A stretch of DNA of 64,000 nucleotides. Source: Sideroxyarcus sp. (GTDB taxonomy: Bacteria > Pseudomonadota > Gammaproteobacteria > Burkholderiales > Gallionellaceae). Below, piece after piece: positions 18,999 through 28,304 of this stretch. Below the pieces are notes generated by a model. The model did not search any database, was not told where the DNA came from, and saw nothing but the letters and a program-made list of their open reading frames with translations. The translations under genes were made by a program, and so were the position numbers. The stretch is taken from contig JAUSBR010000017.1 in the NCBI GenBank assembly GCA_030651895.1, positions 19,869-83,868 of the forward strand, in the 5' to 3' direction. The stretch's first letter is position 1, and each line of letters opens with the position of its first letter.

Positions 18999-19943
18999 AT
19001 GAAACCGACCCGCCCCCTCATCTCCATCGTCGTCCCGGTCTACAAGGCCGAGAACTGCCTCGACGAGCTTTACAGCCGGCTGAAACTGGCGCTGGAAACG
19101 ATCTCGCCGGATTTCGAGATCGTGCTGGTGGAAGACTGCGGTGGCGACGGTTCCTGGCAGGTCATCGAGCGCTTGGCCAAGCAGGATAGCCGTGTGAAAG
19201 GCATCCAGTTCAGCCGCAATTTCGGCCAGCATTACGGTATCACCGCCGGTCTGGACTATTGCGACGGCGACTGGGTGGTGGTGATGGACTGCGACCTGCA
19301 GGACCGGCCGGAAGAGATCCCGCGCCTGTATGCCAAGGCGCAGGAAGGCTTCGACATCGTGCTGGCGCGGCGTGGCCAGCGTCAGGATCCGTTGCTGAAG
19401 CGCTTCACTTCCTGGCTGTTCTACAAGCTGTTCAGCTATCTTGCCGATATGGAATACGACGGCGAGACAGGCAATTTCCGCATCATGTCGCGCAAGGTGG
19501 TGGAGAGTTTCCGCAAGATGCGCGAGCAGCTGCGTTTCTTCGGCGGTCTGGTGCAGTGGATGGGCTTTCCCACTACCAGCATCGAGGTGCAACATGCCGA
19601 GCGGCATGAAGGCCAGTCAAGCTACACCTTCGCCAAATTGTGGAAACTCGCGGCGGAGACCATCATCGCCTATTCAGACAAGCCGCTGCGTCTGGCGGTG
19701 CGCTTCGGCTTCATCATGGCGTTTTTCGCTTTCTGCTATGGCGTGTATACCCTGGTGCTTGCCGCCGTCTACGGCGTTCCCATCCTGGGCTGGAGCAGCC
19801 TGATCGTTTCGCTGTATTTCATCGGCGGTGTCATCATCGCGCTGCTAGGTATCATCGGCATCTATCTGGGCAAGACCTTCGACGAGAGCAAGAAACGGCC
19901 GCTCTATCTCGTTAGCAGGGCGACCTTCGATGAGCATGATTAA
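18999..19943 (+). CDS. GT2 polyprenyl-phosphate glycosyltransferase (GtrB/ArnC/DPM1-like) with two C-terminal TMs
   Basis: ISIVVPVYKAENCLDELYSRL...VLVEDCGGDGSW...ISRNFGQHYGI-type motif; C-terminal TM pair. Confidence 0.9.
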   Translation: MKPTRPLISIVVPVYKAENCLDELYSRLKLALETISPDFEIVLVEDCGGDGSWQVIERLAKQDSRVKGIQFSRNFGQHYGITAGLDYCDGDWVVVMDCDLQDRPEEIPRLYAKAQEGFDIVLARRGQRQDPLLKRFTSWLFYKLFSYLADMEYDGETGNFRIMSRKVVESFRKMREQLRFFGGLVQWMGFPTTSIEVQHAERHEGQSSYTFAKLWKLAAETIIAYSDKPLRLAVRFGFIMAFFAFCYGVYTLVLAAVYGVPILGWSSLIVSLYFIGGVIIALLGIIGIYLGKTFDESKKRPLYLVSRATFDEHD

Positions 19944-20595
19944 GGCCACGCCGTGGGATGAAGCGGTGTTTGGCATACATACCGCCGAGGTCGTCGAGTA
20001 CAGCGATGCGGCTTTGCGCGAGGCGGTGCAGACGCCGGGTCACTACACCATCAAGGTCGATCCGCTTGCCGACAAGGCGCTGCTGCACAAATACGGCTTC
20101 TATTATTGCGACACATTGCTGGAGCCTTATTGCGCGAAGCAGAAGCTGAAACCGGTCGCACACCCGGACGCCACGATCTCCAAAAAGGCCGAGTGGGAAG
20201 GGTTGCTGCAGATCTGTCACGGCGCCTTCGCGCACGGCCGCTTTCACCGCGATTTCAATCTGGACAAGGCGCGCGCCGATTTTCGTTACGACAACTGGCT
20301 GCACCAGCTCTACGAAAAACAAGCAGTCTACGGGCTGTATTGGCAGGGTGAACTGGCCGGATTCATCGCGCATACCGACAACAATCTTGTCCTGCATGCA
20401 GTGGCTGAATCGCAACGCGGCAAGGGGCGGGCGAAATACTGGTGGAGTGCAGTGAGTAGCGAGCTGTTTGCCGCGGGTCATGCCGAGGTGAAGAGCTCGA
20501 TCTCTGCCGCCAATCTGGCTGTGCTCAATCTGTATGCCTCACTCGGTTTCTCGTTCCGCCATCCGCAGGACGTCTATCACCGGCTGGTCGAATAA
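19930..20595 (+). CDS. GNAT-family N-acetyltransferase, WecD-like
   Basis: TPWDEAVFGIHTAEV, LHKYGFYYCDTLLE, GAFAHGRFHRDF, C-terminal GNAT NLAVLNLYASLGF. Confidence 0.7.
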   Translation: MSMIKATPWDEAVFGIHTAEVVEYSDAALREAVQTPGHYTIKVDPLADKALLHKYGFYYCDTLLEPYCAKQKLKPVAHPDATISKKAEWEGLLQICHGAFAHGRFHRDFNLDKARADFRYDNWLHQLYEKQAVYGLYWQGELAGFIAHTDNNLVLHAVAESQRGKGRAKYWWSAVSSELFAAGHAEVKSSISAANLAVLNLYASLGFSFRHPQDVYHRLVE

Positions 20596-20599
20596 GCGC

Positions 20600-22030
20600 T
20601 TACTGCGGCGTATCGCACGCCGTGCCGCGACAGAGCAGGAACATGTCGTCGCCGCCCAAGCGGTATTTCTTGTACACCTTGCCCAGCGTCTCATCCGCAG
20701 AGAGTCCGACGATGAAGCCGTTCTCCAGATCGACGGGCGGCCACAGCAGTGCCGGTTCGGGCAGGCGGCGCTTGTTGAGATATGCCGTTACGCTTAAGCC
20801 AGCCGCGCTGCCGTTGACGGTGTAGAGCGGTTTTCCCTGTGACAGCCGCAGAATGTCGGCGGCTGTTTCATCGTAGTTCTGCCCGCGGAAATGACTCTGG
20901 TAGTACGGGAACAGGACCAGGGCTGCCACGAACTTGAACACCAGTGCCGCAATGATCCACTTGCGTGCCAGCGCCAATGCCGACTCTCCCGATTGCCAGA
21001 TGATGCGCGCGGCGATGAGAGCCAGCAGCGGGAAGATCGGCAACAGATAGCGCATGCCGCCGCGCGGCGAGGTCCAGTAAGGCAGGAAATTCAGCAGGAA
21101 CATCCAGCAGGCCGAGATGAACAGCAACTGATGGGTGGCGGAGGTTTCCTTCTGGTTGCGTCTGCGCAGCCAGAAGTAGAGCGCTAGCAAAGTCAGCGGA
21201 GCTAGCCAGCTCAACACCTCAACAGGGAAGCCTACTATTCGGCCAACATATTCAAAGAAGGTCGGACTGGCGAACTTGTAGGTCAGTTCGGCGAACATGC
21301 GTTTCCCCTGCGCCATCCCGTCCGGTATGGAGGCATACCAGATGAACGGGCCGGAATACGTGACCAGCAGTATCAATATGGAACGCCAGCGAAGCAGGAA
21401 ACGGCGCTGTTGTGCTTCGAACAGCAGCACGAAGATGATGCCGCCGAAGAAAATGTACGCAGTGAGCGCCTTGCTCAGGAAGGCGCAGTTGATCAGCACG
21501 CCGGACAGGATGAGCAGCGAGGTGCGCTGCTCGCGCACACCTACCCATAGCGTCGCGATGGAGGTGAAGATGAACATCGCATAGTTGGGATCGACGTAGC
21601 ACAGCCAGCCGTGATACAGCAGCACATCGGCCATGGTGAGATAGCCCAGCGCGGCAAAGATGCCGAATGCCTTGTCCTGGAACAGCCGTCCTGCCATCCA
21701 GGCCAGCGTCAGGGCCGTGATGAGCGTGGAGGCGACTGCCAGTGTGCGCGTGACTGTGAGTACATGCTCCCATCCGAACAGGGCGGAAAAGATCATGATC
21801 AGCCAGTTGAACAACGGGTTGTGCTGCATGTCATTGCCGTACATGTACTGCTTCAACCAGGCCCCGCGTTCCCACATCTCCTGCGAGATCATCGGAAAGA
21901 TGCCTTCCTCGCCGACGTAGTAGAAGAACAGTGTGGGCAGGAAGCTGATCGCCGCAAGGGCGAACAGCAGCCAGTCGCGTTTTTCGTTAGACGGGAGTTT
22001 GTTCAAAGCGAGCATCTTCATCAGTTCCAA
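20600..22030 (-). CDS. GT39/ArnT-like polytopic glycosyltransferase
   Basis: YYVGEEGIFPMISQEMWERGAWLKQYMYGNDMQHNPLFNWLIM; many TM segments; TTG start at 22030 or ATG at 22021. Confidence 0.8.
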   Translation of the reverse strand: MELMKMLALNKLPSNEKRDWLLFALAAISFLPTLFFYYVGEEGIFPMISQEMWERGAWLKQYMYGNDMQHNPLFNWLIMIFSALFGWEHVLTVTRTLAVASTLITALTLAWMAGRLFQDKAFGIFAALGYLTMADVLLYHGWLCYVDPNYAMFIFTSIATLWVGVREQRTSLLILSGVLINCAFLSKALTAYIFFGGIIFVLLFEAQQRRFLLRWRSILILLVTYSGPFIWYASIPDGMAQGKRMFAELTYKFASPTFFEYVGRIVGFPVEVLSWLAPLTLLALYFWLRRRNQKETSATHQLLFISACWMFLLNFLPYWTSPRGGMRYLLPIFPLLALIAARIIWQSGESALALARKWIIAALVFKFVAALVLFPYYQSHFRGQNYDETAADILRLSQGKPLYTVNGSAAGLSVTAYLNKRRLPEPALLWPPVDLENGFIVGLSADETLGKVYKKYRLGGDDMFLLCRGTACDTPQ

Positions 22031-22040
22031 TAGGAAGGAT

Positions 22041-22649
22041 TCACTTCACGCATTCGAGCATTATGTGCGTATAGGGGATGTTCAAAAGATCGCTGCGGGT
22101 GGATGCGTGCACTTCGTCGAAGCGCGCTTTGGCCAGGTCGACGTAGCCCTTCTCGTCGCGCACGAACTGACCGCGGTCACGCGACAGCAGATATTTCGCC
22201 ATACGCGATTGATCATCCACATAGCAACCGTCGAAAGTGACCAGACGGCCGCCCTTTTTGAGCGCGCGTTTGGCGATCTCGAACAACTGAAGCGCTTCTG
22301 CATCGTCCAGGTGATGCAGGATGCCGATCGCCAGCACGATATCGAAAGATTCCGGCTGTTCCAGGAATACCTGCGCCTCGGAAACCCGTTGGCAGAAGAA
22401 TTGTCCGCGATCGCCGTAGCGTTTGGTCGCCGATTCGATATAGGACGGGTTGAAGTCGAACCCGAAATAGTCGACCTGCGGCAAGTGGTCGAGGATGTTG
22501 CCGGGTCCGCAACCGATGTCGAGTATGCGTGCCCCCTTGGCAGGGCGCACATATTCCCTGACGAAGGTCGACTGGCTGTTCTGTGCGCCGACCAGGGTTG
22601 AAAATAGTTTGTAGAGGGCCGGCAGATCGAGGATGGAATTGAGTTTCAT
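22041..22649 (-). CDS. Class I SAM-dependent methyltransferase
   Basis: ARILDIGCGPGNILDHLP...VLAIGILHHLDDAEALQLF; start chosen at ATG 22649. Confidence 0.85.
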   Translation of the reverse strand: MKLNSILDLPALYKLFSTLVGAQNSQSTFVREYVRPAKGARILDIGCGPGNILDHLPQVDYFGFDFNPSYIESATKRYGDRGQFFCQRVSEAQVFLEQPESFDIVLAIGILHHLDDAEALQLFEIAKRALKKGGRLVTFDGCYVDDQSRMAKYLLSRDRGQFVRDEKGYVDLAKARFDEVHASTRSDLLNIPYTHIMLECVK

Positions 22650-22668
22650 CAGACGGTTGGCGTGGGGG

Positions 22669-23796
22669 TCAAAAGAAATCGCGGATCGCCGCACTGATGC
22701 GTGCGACATCCGCATCGTCCATCTCGTAATGCAGCGGCAGGCGCAGCAGGCGCTCGTTCAGCTCGTCGGTCACCTGCATGCTGCCGCTGACGCGGCCGTA
22801 TTTGCGTCCGGCAGGCGAGGAATGCAGCGGTACGTAGTGGAACACCGGATTGATGCCCTGTGCTTTGAGATGCGCGATCAGCGCCGTGCGCGTGGCGAGG
22901 CTGTCGAGCAGCATGTAGTACATGTGGCCGTTGCTGTCGGCATCGAAGCGCGGCAGGCGCAGTTTGCCGGCCTGTTCCAGCGGAGCCAGTTGCTCGGCAT
23001 AGGCGGAGCAGATGCGGCAGCGCTGGGCGGTGATCTCGTCGGCGTGTTCCAGTTGCGCATAGAGGAAGGCGCTCACCAGTTCGCTCGGCAGGTAGGACGA
23101 GCCGATATCCACCCAGGTGTATTTGTCCACCTCGCCGCGGAAGAACTGGCTGCGGTTGGTGCCCTTTTCGCGGATGACTTCGGCGCGCTCGAAGAAGTGC
23201 TCGTCGTTGATCAGCAGTGCGCCGCCTTCGCCGCTGATGATGTTCTTGGTCTCGTGGAAGCTCAGGCAGCCGAAATGGCCGATGGTGCCGAGAGCTTTGC
23301 CCTTGTAGGTGGAGAGCAGTGCCTGCGCCGCGTCTTCAACCACCAGCAGCTTGTGGCGCTTGGCGATGTCCATGATGGTGTCCATCTCGCACGGTACGCC
23401 CGCGTAATGCACCGGCACGATGGCGCGGGTCTTGGGCGTGATGGCGGCCTCGATCAGCTTCTCGTCGATGTTCAGCGTGTCCGGGCGGATATCCACGAAC
23501 ACCGGTACCGCGCCGCGCAGGGCAAAGGCATTGGCCGTGGAAACGAAGGTGTAGGACGGCAGGATGACTTCATCGCCGGGCTGCAGGTCACACAGGATAG
23601 CGGACATCTCCAGCGCGGCGGTGCAGGAGTGGGTGAGCAGCGCCTTGCGGCAATGCAGCTTTTCCTCGAACCAGCGGTTGCACAGCCTGGTGTAATGCCC
23701 GTCGCCGGAGAGATGGCCGCGGGAGACGGCGTCGGCGATCAGCGAGAGTTCACGGCCGATGATGAACGGTTTGTTGAACGGGATCGGTTTCATCAA
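22669..23796 (-). CDS. wecE: dTDP-4-amino-4,6-dideoxygalactose transaminase (WecE/RffA)
   Basis: [41 protein letters not shown]...[17 protein letters not shown]. Confidence 0.88.
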   Translation of the reverse strand: MMKPIPFNKPFIIGRELSLIADAVSRGHLSGDGHYTRLCNRWFEEKLHCRKALLTHSCTAALEMSAILCDLQPGDEVILPSYTFVSTANAFALRGAVPVFVDIRPDTLNIDEKLIEAAITPKTRAIVPVHYAGVPCEMDTIMDIAKRHKLLVVEDAAQALLSTYKGKALGTIGHFGCLSFHETKNIISGEGGALLINDEHFFERAEVIREKGTNRSQFFRGEVDKYTWVDIGSSYLPSELVSAFLYAQLEHADEITAQRCRICSAYAEQLAPLEQAGKLRLPRFDADSNGHMYYMLLDSLATRTALIAHLKAQGINPVFHYVPLHSSPAGRKYGRVSGSMQVTDELNERLLRLPLHYEMDDADVARISAAIRDFF

Positions 23797-23870
23797 GATT
23801 CGAAAGAATTCTGGTAGTGTTGAGTCTGCGTACGGGACGTATTGTACAGGCTTCGATCGGAAAACAGGGT

Positions 23871-24692
23871 ATGGCGACTTACGCGATAGGCGACATTCAG
23901 GGCTGTTATGACGAGCTGCAGTTGCTGCTCGAGCAGATCCGTTTCGACCCGGCGCAGGACAAGCTCTGGTTCGTCGGCGACCTGGTCAATCGCGGTCCCG
24001 GTTCGCTGGAAGTGCTGCGGCTGGTGAAATCACTGGGTGACAGTGCCACCACTGTGCTCGGTAACCACGATCTGCATCTGGTCGCGGTGGATGCGGGCAT
24101 CGGGCAACTGCACCGCAGCGACACCCTCGACAGCATCCTCGCCGCCCCCGATCGCAGGGAGTTGCTGGACTGGCTGCGCCGGCAGAAGCTGGCCCATCTG
24201 GAGAACGGTCATCTGCTGGTGCATGCCGGCCTGTTACCGGGCTGGACGGCGAAACAGGCCGTGGAGCTGGCGCATGAGGTGGAGAGTGCGCTGTGCGGCG
24301 ATGACTATGTGGATTTCATCGCGCACATGTACGGCAACAACCCGCAAAGCTGGGACAACGATCTGGGCGGCAACAAGCGCCTGCGCGTCATCGTCAACGC
24401 CTTCACGCGTTTGCGTATCTGCACCCCGCAGGGCGAGATGGAATTCAAATTCAAGGGAGAGGTGGAGAATATCCCGGAGGGTTATCTGCCGTGGTTCGAG
24501 GTGCCCAAACGCAAGAGCCGCGATACCACCGTCATCTTCGGACACTGGTCGGCTTTAGGCCTGGTACACAAAAAGAACCTGATCGCGCTGGATACCGGAT
24601 GCCTGTGGGGTGGCCCGATGACCGCGCTTCGACTGGAAGACCGGCAACTCTTTCAGGTGAGCTGCAGCAACCCGGTGGCGAAGCACTGGTAG
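23871..24692 (+). CDS. apaH: Symmetrical bis(5'-nucleosyl)-tetraphosphatase
   Basis: [23 protein letters not shown]...[17 protein letters not shown]...VLGNHDLHL. Confidence 0.95.
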   Translation: MATYAIGDIQGCYDELQLLLEQIRFDPAQDKLWFVGDLVNRGPGSLEVLRLVKSLGDSATTVLGNHDLHLVAVDAGIGQLHRSDTLDSILAAPDRRELLDWLRRQKLAHLENGHLLVHAGLLPGWTAKQAVELAHEVESALCGDDYVDFIAHMYGNNPQSWDNDLGGNKRLRVIVNAFTRLRICTPQGEMEFKFKGEVENIPEGYLPWFEVPKRKSRDTTVIFGHWSALGLVHKKNLIALDTGCLWGGPMTALRLEDRQLFQVSCSNPVAKHW

Positions 24693-24701
24693 TGCTTCGG
24701 C

Positions 24702-24962
24702 TCAGTAGCGGCGTTTTTGCTGCGGAACGTAAGGACCGCGCGTTTCGATATGGCGGAATGTGATGCGTCCCTTGGTGAGGTCGTAGGGAGACAGTTCCAG
24801 CGACACCTTGTCGCCCGCGATGATGCGGATGTGGTTCTTCTTCATCTTGCCCGCGCTGTACGCGATCAGCTTGTGGCCGTTATCCAGCGTCACGCGATAG
24901 CGCGAGTCCGGTAACACTTCATCCACCACGCCGTCCATCTCAAGTAATTCTTCTTTGGCCAT
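24702..24962 (-). CDS. infA: Translation initiation factor IF-1
   Basis: [47 protein letters not shown]. Confidence 0.96.
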   Translation of the reverse strand: MAKEELLEMDGVVDEVLPDSRYRVTLDNGHKLIAYSAGKMKKNHIRIIAGDKVSLELSPYDLTKGRITFRHIETRGPYVPQQKRRY

Positions 24963-24985
24963 GACTTATGTAATCCAGTAAATAA

Positions 24986-25012
24986 GTAAAAAAGCCCGGC
25001 TAAAGCCGGGCC
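24986..25012 (-). terminator. Intrinsic terminator downstream of csp
   Basis: GCCCGGC-TAAA-GCCGGGC stem; U-run (TTTTTT) on minus strand. Confidence 0.85.
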
Positions 25013-25060
25013 TTTCCGGCAGGACTGATGGCACGACTTGTCGTCATGCCAGCCCGCCGA

Positions 25061-25267
25061 TTATTCCGCTGCGCGGATGTTCGAAGCTTGCTGACCCTTG
25101 GGGCCGGCAGTGACGTCGAAGCTGACTTGCTGACCTTCGGTCAGGGTCTTGAAACCCGAACTCTGGATCGCGGAAAAGTGAGCGAAGAGGTCATCGCCGC
25201 CGTTAGACGGGGTGATGAAGCCGAAGCCCTTGGAATCGTTGAACCACTTAACTGTACCTGTTGCCAT
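25061..25267 (-). CDS. CspA-family cold-shock protein
   Basis: [52 protein letters not shown]; start at 25267. Confidence 0.95.
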   Translation of the reverse strand: MATGTVKWFNDSKGFGFITPSNGGDDLFAHFSAIQSSGFKTLTEGQQVSFDVTAGPKGQQASNIRAAE

Positions 25268-25492
25268 GATGAATCTCCTTATAAACATACAAGTGGGACG
25301 AAGTCCCACACTAGGGCGATGGTCAAGACGGCAAGAAGATGAAGGAAGGATTACCGCAGAATACGGAGACTAACCAGACAGCAACAACAGAACTTGAGAA
25401 TCGCGGGCGGCACTATGTACTGTATCGGCAGGAATAGCAAATGAAATTATGGGTATCGGCCCCGGCGGGGTGAAAAAGGCCAAACTGAGTAG

Positions 25493-25521
25493 TTGACAAT
25501 ATAAGTGTTTAATAATATTCT
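25493..25521 (+). promoter_or_regulatory. Sigma70-like promoter for candidate sRNA
   Basis: TTGACA (25493-25498), 17-nt spacer, TATTCT (25516-25521). Confidence 0.65.
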
Positions 25522-25527
25522 AATTGG

Positions 25528-25630
25528 CAGTGGCGCAAGCCACCGCATGTTTCTCCTCCCTGAGCATGCTGTCTTGACTCCCCTTGTGTTAAGACATTTG
25601 CCCCTGATCCGTGTGGTTCAGGGGCTTTTT
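25528..25630 (+). ncRNA. Candidate trans-acting small RNA with CU-rich loops
   Basis: Promoter upstream; hairpins 25530-25543 (GTGGC-GCAA-GCCAC), 25545-25569 (GCATG-TTTCTCCTCCCTGAG-CATGC), 25570-25596 (TGTCTTGA-CTCCCCTTGTG-TTAAGACA), then terminator. Confidence 0.65.
25600..25630 (+). terminator. Intrinsic terminator of candidate sRNA
   Basis: GCCCCTGA-TCCGTGTGGT-TCAGGGGC followed by TTTTT. Confidence 0.87.
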
Positions 25631-25647
25631 CTTTGTGGGCGGCAAAA

Positions 25648-25703
25648 TGGCGTGGTGGCGTGGTGGCGTGGTGGCGGGGTGGCGGGGTGGCGGGGTGGCG
25701 GGG
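25648..25703. repeat. 8-bp G-rich tandem repeat, 7 units (TGGCGTGG x3, TGGCGGGG x4)
   Basis: Read directly; uninterrupted period 8. Confidence 0.95.
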
Positions 25704-25784
25704 TCAGCAGGCACTGGCAAGATGTCTTGCCTCATTTGCGCGCCCGCCTTATGTAGCCTCCGCCGGACAGCGCGCGGCACTGAA

Positions 25785-26735
25785 CTAGATCGCGTTTGGC
25801 AGATCCGACAGATCTGCCGTTGTTGACGGTTTGAAGAACTTCACATGATCTTTCAATAGAGAGAGGAACAGCTTGATCACGGGCACGTGATGGTTGAAGC
25901 TGGCTTTTTGCAGCGCGGTCCAGCCGTGGCTGGAAACCACCCCGGATTCGGCCCCGCTCGCGAGCAGCGCGGAACAGGCGGCCAGATGCCCGTTCATGGC
26001 GGCCATCATCAATGCGGTCCAGCCGCGCAGACTCTGCGCGTTGACCTCCGCGCTATGGGTGACGAAATGTTTGATGATATGGGCGTGGCCGTTGTACGCA
26101 GCCCAGTGCAACGGCAGGAATCCGCCGTGGTCCTTGAGATTCACATTGGCACCGAACTCAAGGAATAGCTTGGCCAATTCGAGATTGCCGTTGAATGCAG
26201 CGAAGAACAGCGGCGACCAGCCGCGCTCGTCGCAGGTGTCGATATTGATGTCGCAATGCAGGAACAAGCCGATTGCCTTGAGATCCTTGGCGCCGGTCGC
26301 TTTCAGGAAGCCGTTCGCCGTGCAGGGATAGCCCAGGCTTTCTATTGCGTGTCGGGCGTCGGGCTTGATGCTGGCCCACGGACTGTCGTCGCTGGGCGCG
26401 CGCATGTTGATGAAATCCTGCGGCGAATGCTCGAATTTTCCGTTTCCGGGCGTCTTGTTGTTGAGCTGAGCCAGCGGATTTTCGTCGAAGACCTTGGGCA
26501 GGTTGCGCGTGCCTTCAAACACTTCGCCCAGGTAAAACAGTTCGCTGGCGACCTCGTGCGTAAAACCCTGCCGGTCGGCACGCGTACTCACCATCAATTC
26601 GCGGAAGAATTCTTCCATCTGCGGCGTGTGCCACAGCAGCACGATTTTTTCCAGGACGCGCGGGTGGTGCTGTTCCAATTCTCTGGGATACAGGCACTCC
26701 TCGCCATAGACCAGCTCCAGCATCGCGCTGTTCAT
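25785..26735 (-). CDS. Ankyrin-repeat protein
   Basis: GWSPLFFAAFNGNLELAKLFLEFGANVNLKDHGGFLPLHWAAYNGHAHIIKHFVTHSAEVNAQSLRGWTALMMAA. Confidence 0.9.
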   Translation of the reverse strand: MNSAMLELVYGEECLYPRELEQHHPRVLEKIVLLWHTPQMEEFFRELMVSTRADRQGFTHEVASELFYLGEVFEGTRNLPKVFDENPLAQLNNKTPGNGKFEHSPQDFINMRAPSDDSPWASIKPDARHAIESLGYPCTANGFLKATGAKDLKAIGLFLHCDINIDTCDERGWSPLFFAAFNGNLELAKLFLEFGANVNLKDHGGFLPLHWAAYNGHAHIIKHFVTHSAEVNAQSLRGWTALMMAAMNGHLAACSALLASGAESGVVSSHGWTALQKASFNHHVPVIKLFLSLLKDHVKFFKPSTTADLSDLPNAI

Positions 26736-26859
26736 GATATTTTGCCCGGGGACGGGAGTGGCATTTGCATTATGCGTTCAACTCGAAGGTGGCGTTCAAA
26801 TTGTGCCCGTTGCAGGGGGCAGGCGCAAGGCAAAGCGCGCCGCTGCAGCCGGCATACGC

Positions 26860-27747
26860 TCAGTCGATCCCGGACAATAACCCGCGCATCATTTGCTCCG
26901 CCTGCCGCACATATCCACCGCCAAACAGATTGGCATGGTTGAGGATGTGATAGAGGTTGTACAGCTCGCGGCGGTTTGCGTAGCCGGCATCCAGCGGCCA
27001 GGCGGCGCGATACGCAGAGTAGAACTCTGCCGGATAACCGCCGAAGAGTTCGGTCATCGCCAGATCGCACTCGCGGTCGCCGTAATACACGGCCGGATCG
27101 AAGATGACCGGCGTGCCGCCGGCCAGATACGCGTGGTTGCCGCCCCACAGATCGCCGTGCAGCAGTGATGGCTGCGGCGTATAGCCGGCGAAGAAGGCGG
27201 GCAGCGCATCCAGCAACTGCTCTCCCGTTCGTTGCAACTCGCCGCCGTAGCCCTTCTCCGCCGCAAGCCGCAACTGGAACCCTAGACGTCGCTCGCGCCA
27301 GAAGTCGATCCAGTCTTTTTTCCAGCCGTTGGGCTGCGGTGTGGTGCCGATGAAATTGTCCCGCTCGAAGCCGTAACCCCCGGCCGAGCAACGATGCAGC
27401 GCGGCGAGCTGTTCGCCGAGCAGTCGGGCATCGCCGCGCGCACTCAGCTGCAGATGTTCCAGCACCAGATAACTCTGTCCGTCCGCGACACCGTGCGCGA
27501 TGACGCGCGGTACGCGGAGGGTGTCGGTCGCGGCGATGGCTGCAAGCCCAACGGCTTCTGCGACGAATGCGTCTTGATGCCGGGCATCGTTGAGTTTGAG
27601 GAAGTAAGCTGTGCCGTCGGCAGCTTCGATGCGCGAAGATTCATTGATGCTGCCGCCGCCGACCGGAGTCATGCGCCGCAGTTCGAACGGTCGCTGTGTC
27701 GCAGTGCTGATCGCTGCAGAGAGTTGGGAGAGCAATTTCGCGTTCAT
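26860..27747 (-). CDS. Fructosamine kinase family protein (FN3K-like)
   Basis: VGGGSINESSRIEAADGTAYFLKLN...SLLHGDLWGGNHAYLAGGTPVIFDPAVYYGDRECDLAMTELFGG; start at 27747. Confidence 0.9.
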   Translation of the reverse strand: MNAKLLSQLSAAISTATQRPFELRRMTPVGGGSINESSRIEAADGTAYFLKLNDARHQDAFVAEAVGLAAIAATDTLRVPRVIAHGVADGQSYLVLEHLQLSARGDARLLGEQLAALHRCSAGGYGFERDNFIGTTPQPNGWKKDWIDFWRERRLGFQLRLAAEKGYGGELQRTGEQLLDALPAFFAGYTPQPSLLHGDLWGGNHAYLAGGTPVIFDPAVYYGDRECDLAMTELFGGYPAEFYSAYRAAWPLDAGYANRRELYNLYHILNHANLFGGGYVRQAEQMMRGLLSGID

Positions 27748-27777
27748 GCGGGAAGTTTCAAATTTCCGAAGTTTGCC

Positions 27778-27822
27778 CTGAGCCCTTCGACATTGCTCAG
27801 GACAGGCCCGTCGAAGGGTCAG
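27778..27822. repeat. REP-like element (diverged)
   Basis: CTGAGCCCTTCGACATTGCTCAGGACAGGCCCGTCGAAGGGTCAGCG, same CTTCGAC/GTCGAAGG palindromic core. Confidence 0.55.
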
Positions 27823-28256
27823 CGTTTGAATCGCAGGTCGCCATGCTCGCTGAAATCGAACATCGGCCCCCAGGCCACTTCCCAGTAATGTCCGTCCGGG
27901 TCGGTGAAGTAACCGCTGAAGCCGCCCCAGAAGGTGTCCTGCGGCGCTTTGGCGATGTGCGCGCCCGCATCTGCGGCGCGAGCGAAGACGCCCATGATCT
28001 CGTCCTTGCTGCGCGCGTTGTAGGCGAGGGTGAAGCCGCGGAAGCTGCCGGGTGCGGGCAATTTCACTTCCTCGCCGATATCCTCGGCGAGTTTTTCCAG
28101 CGGATAGAGCGAGAGCCACACCCCGGGTAGCGGGATGAAAGTAACGCCTTCATGTTCTGTGACAGGAGAGGTGGCGAAGATCTCGCGGTAGAAGGCGGTG
28201 GCGCGGGCGAGGTCGGACACGCCCAGGGTGATGACGGTCATGCGCGGTATCTTCAT
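27819..28256 (-). CDS. VOC/glyoxalase superfamily protein
   Basis: VITLGVSDLARATAFYREIFATS...YFTDPDGHYWEVAWGP. Confidence 0.88.
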   Translation of the reverse strand: MKIPRMTVITLGVSDLARATAFYREIFATSPVTEHEGVTFIPLPGVWLSLYPLEKLAEDIGEEVKLPAPGSFRGFTLAYNARSKDEIMGVFARAADAGAHIAKAPQDTFWGGFSGYFTDPDGHYWEVAWGPMFDFSEHGDLRFKR

Positions 28257-28304
28257 GCTGCCTCCTGTTTTGTCATGCCCGGAAGGGCATGACAGGATTT
28301 GAGG

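Noticed and set aside
22633-23817. 394-aa plus-strand ORF
   Set aside because: Antisense to wecE; composition of a shadow ORF.
25648-25703. CRISPR array
   Set aside because: Period is 8 bp with no spacers; a simple tandem repeat. No Cas genes or spaced direct repeats were seen anywhere in the window.
25505-25756. 83-aa ORF spanning the sRNA and the G-rich repeat
   Set aside because: Translation contains the repeat-derived WWRGGGVAGWRGGGV and crosses an intrinsic terminator; no plausible RBS or family.
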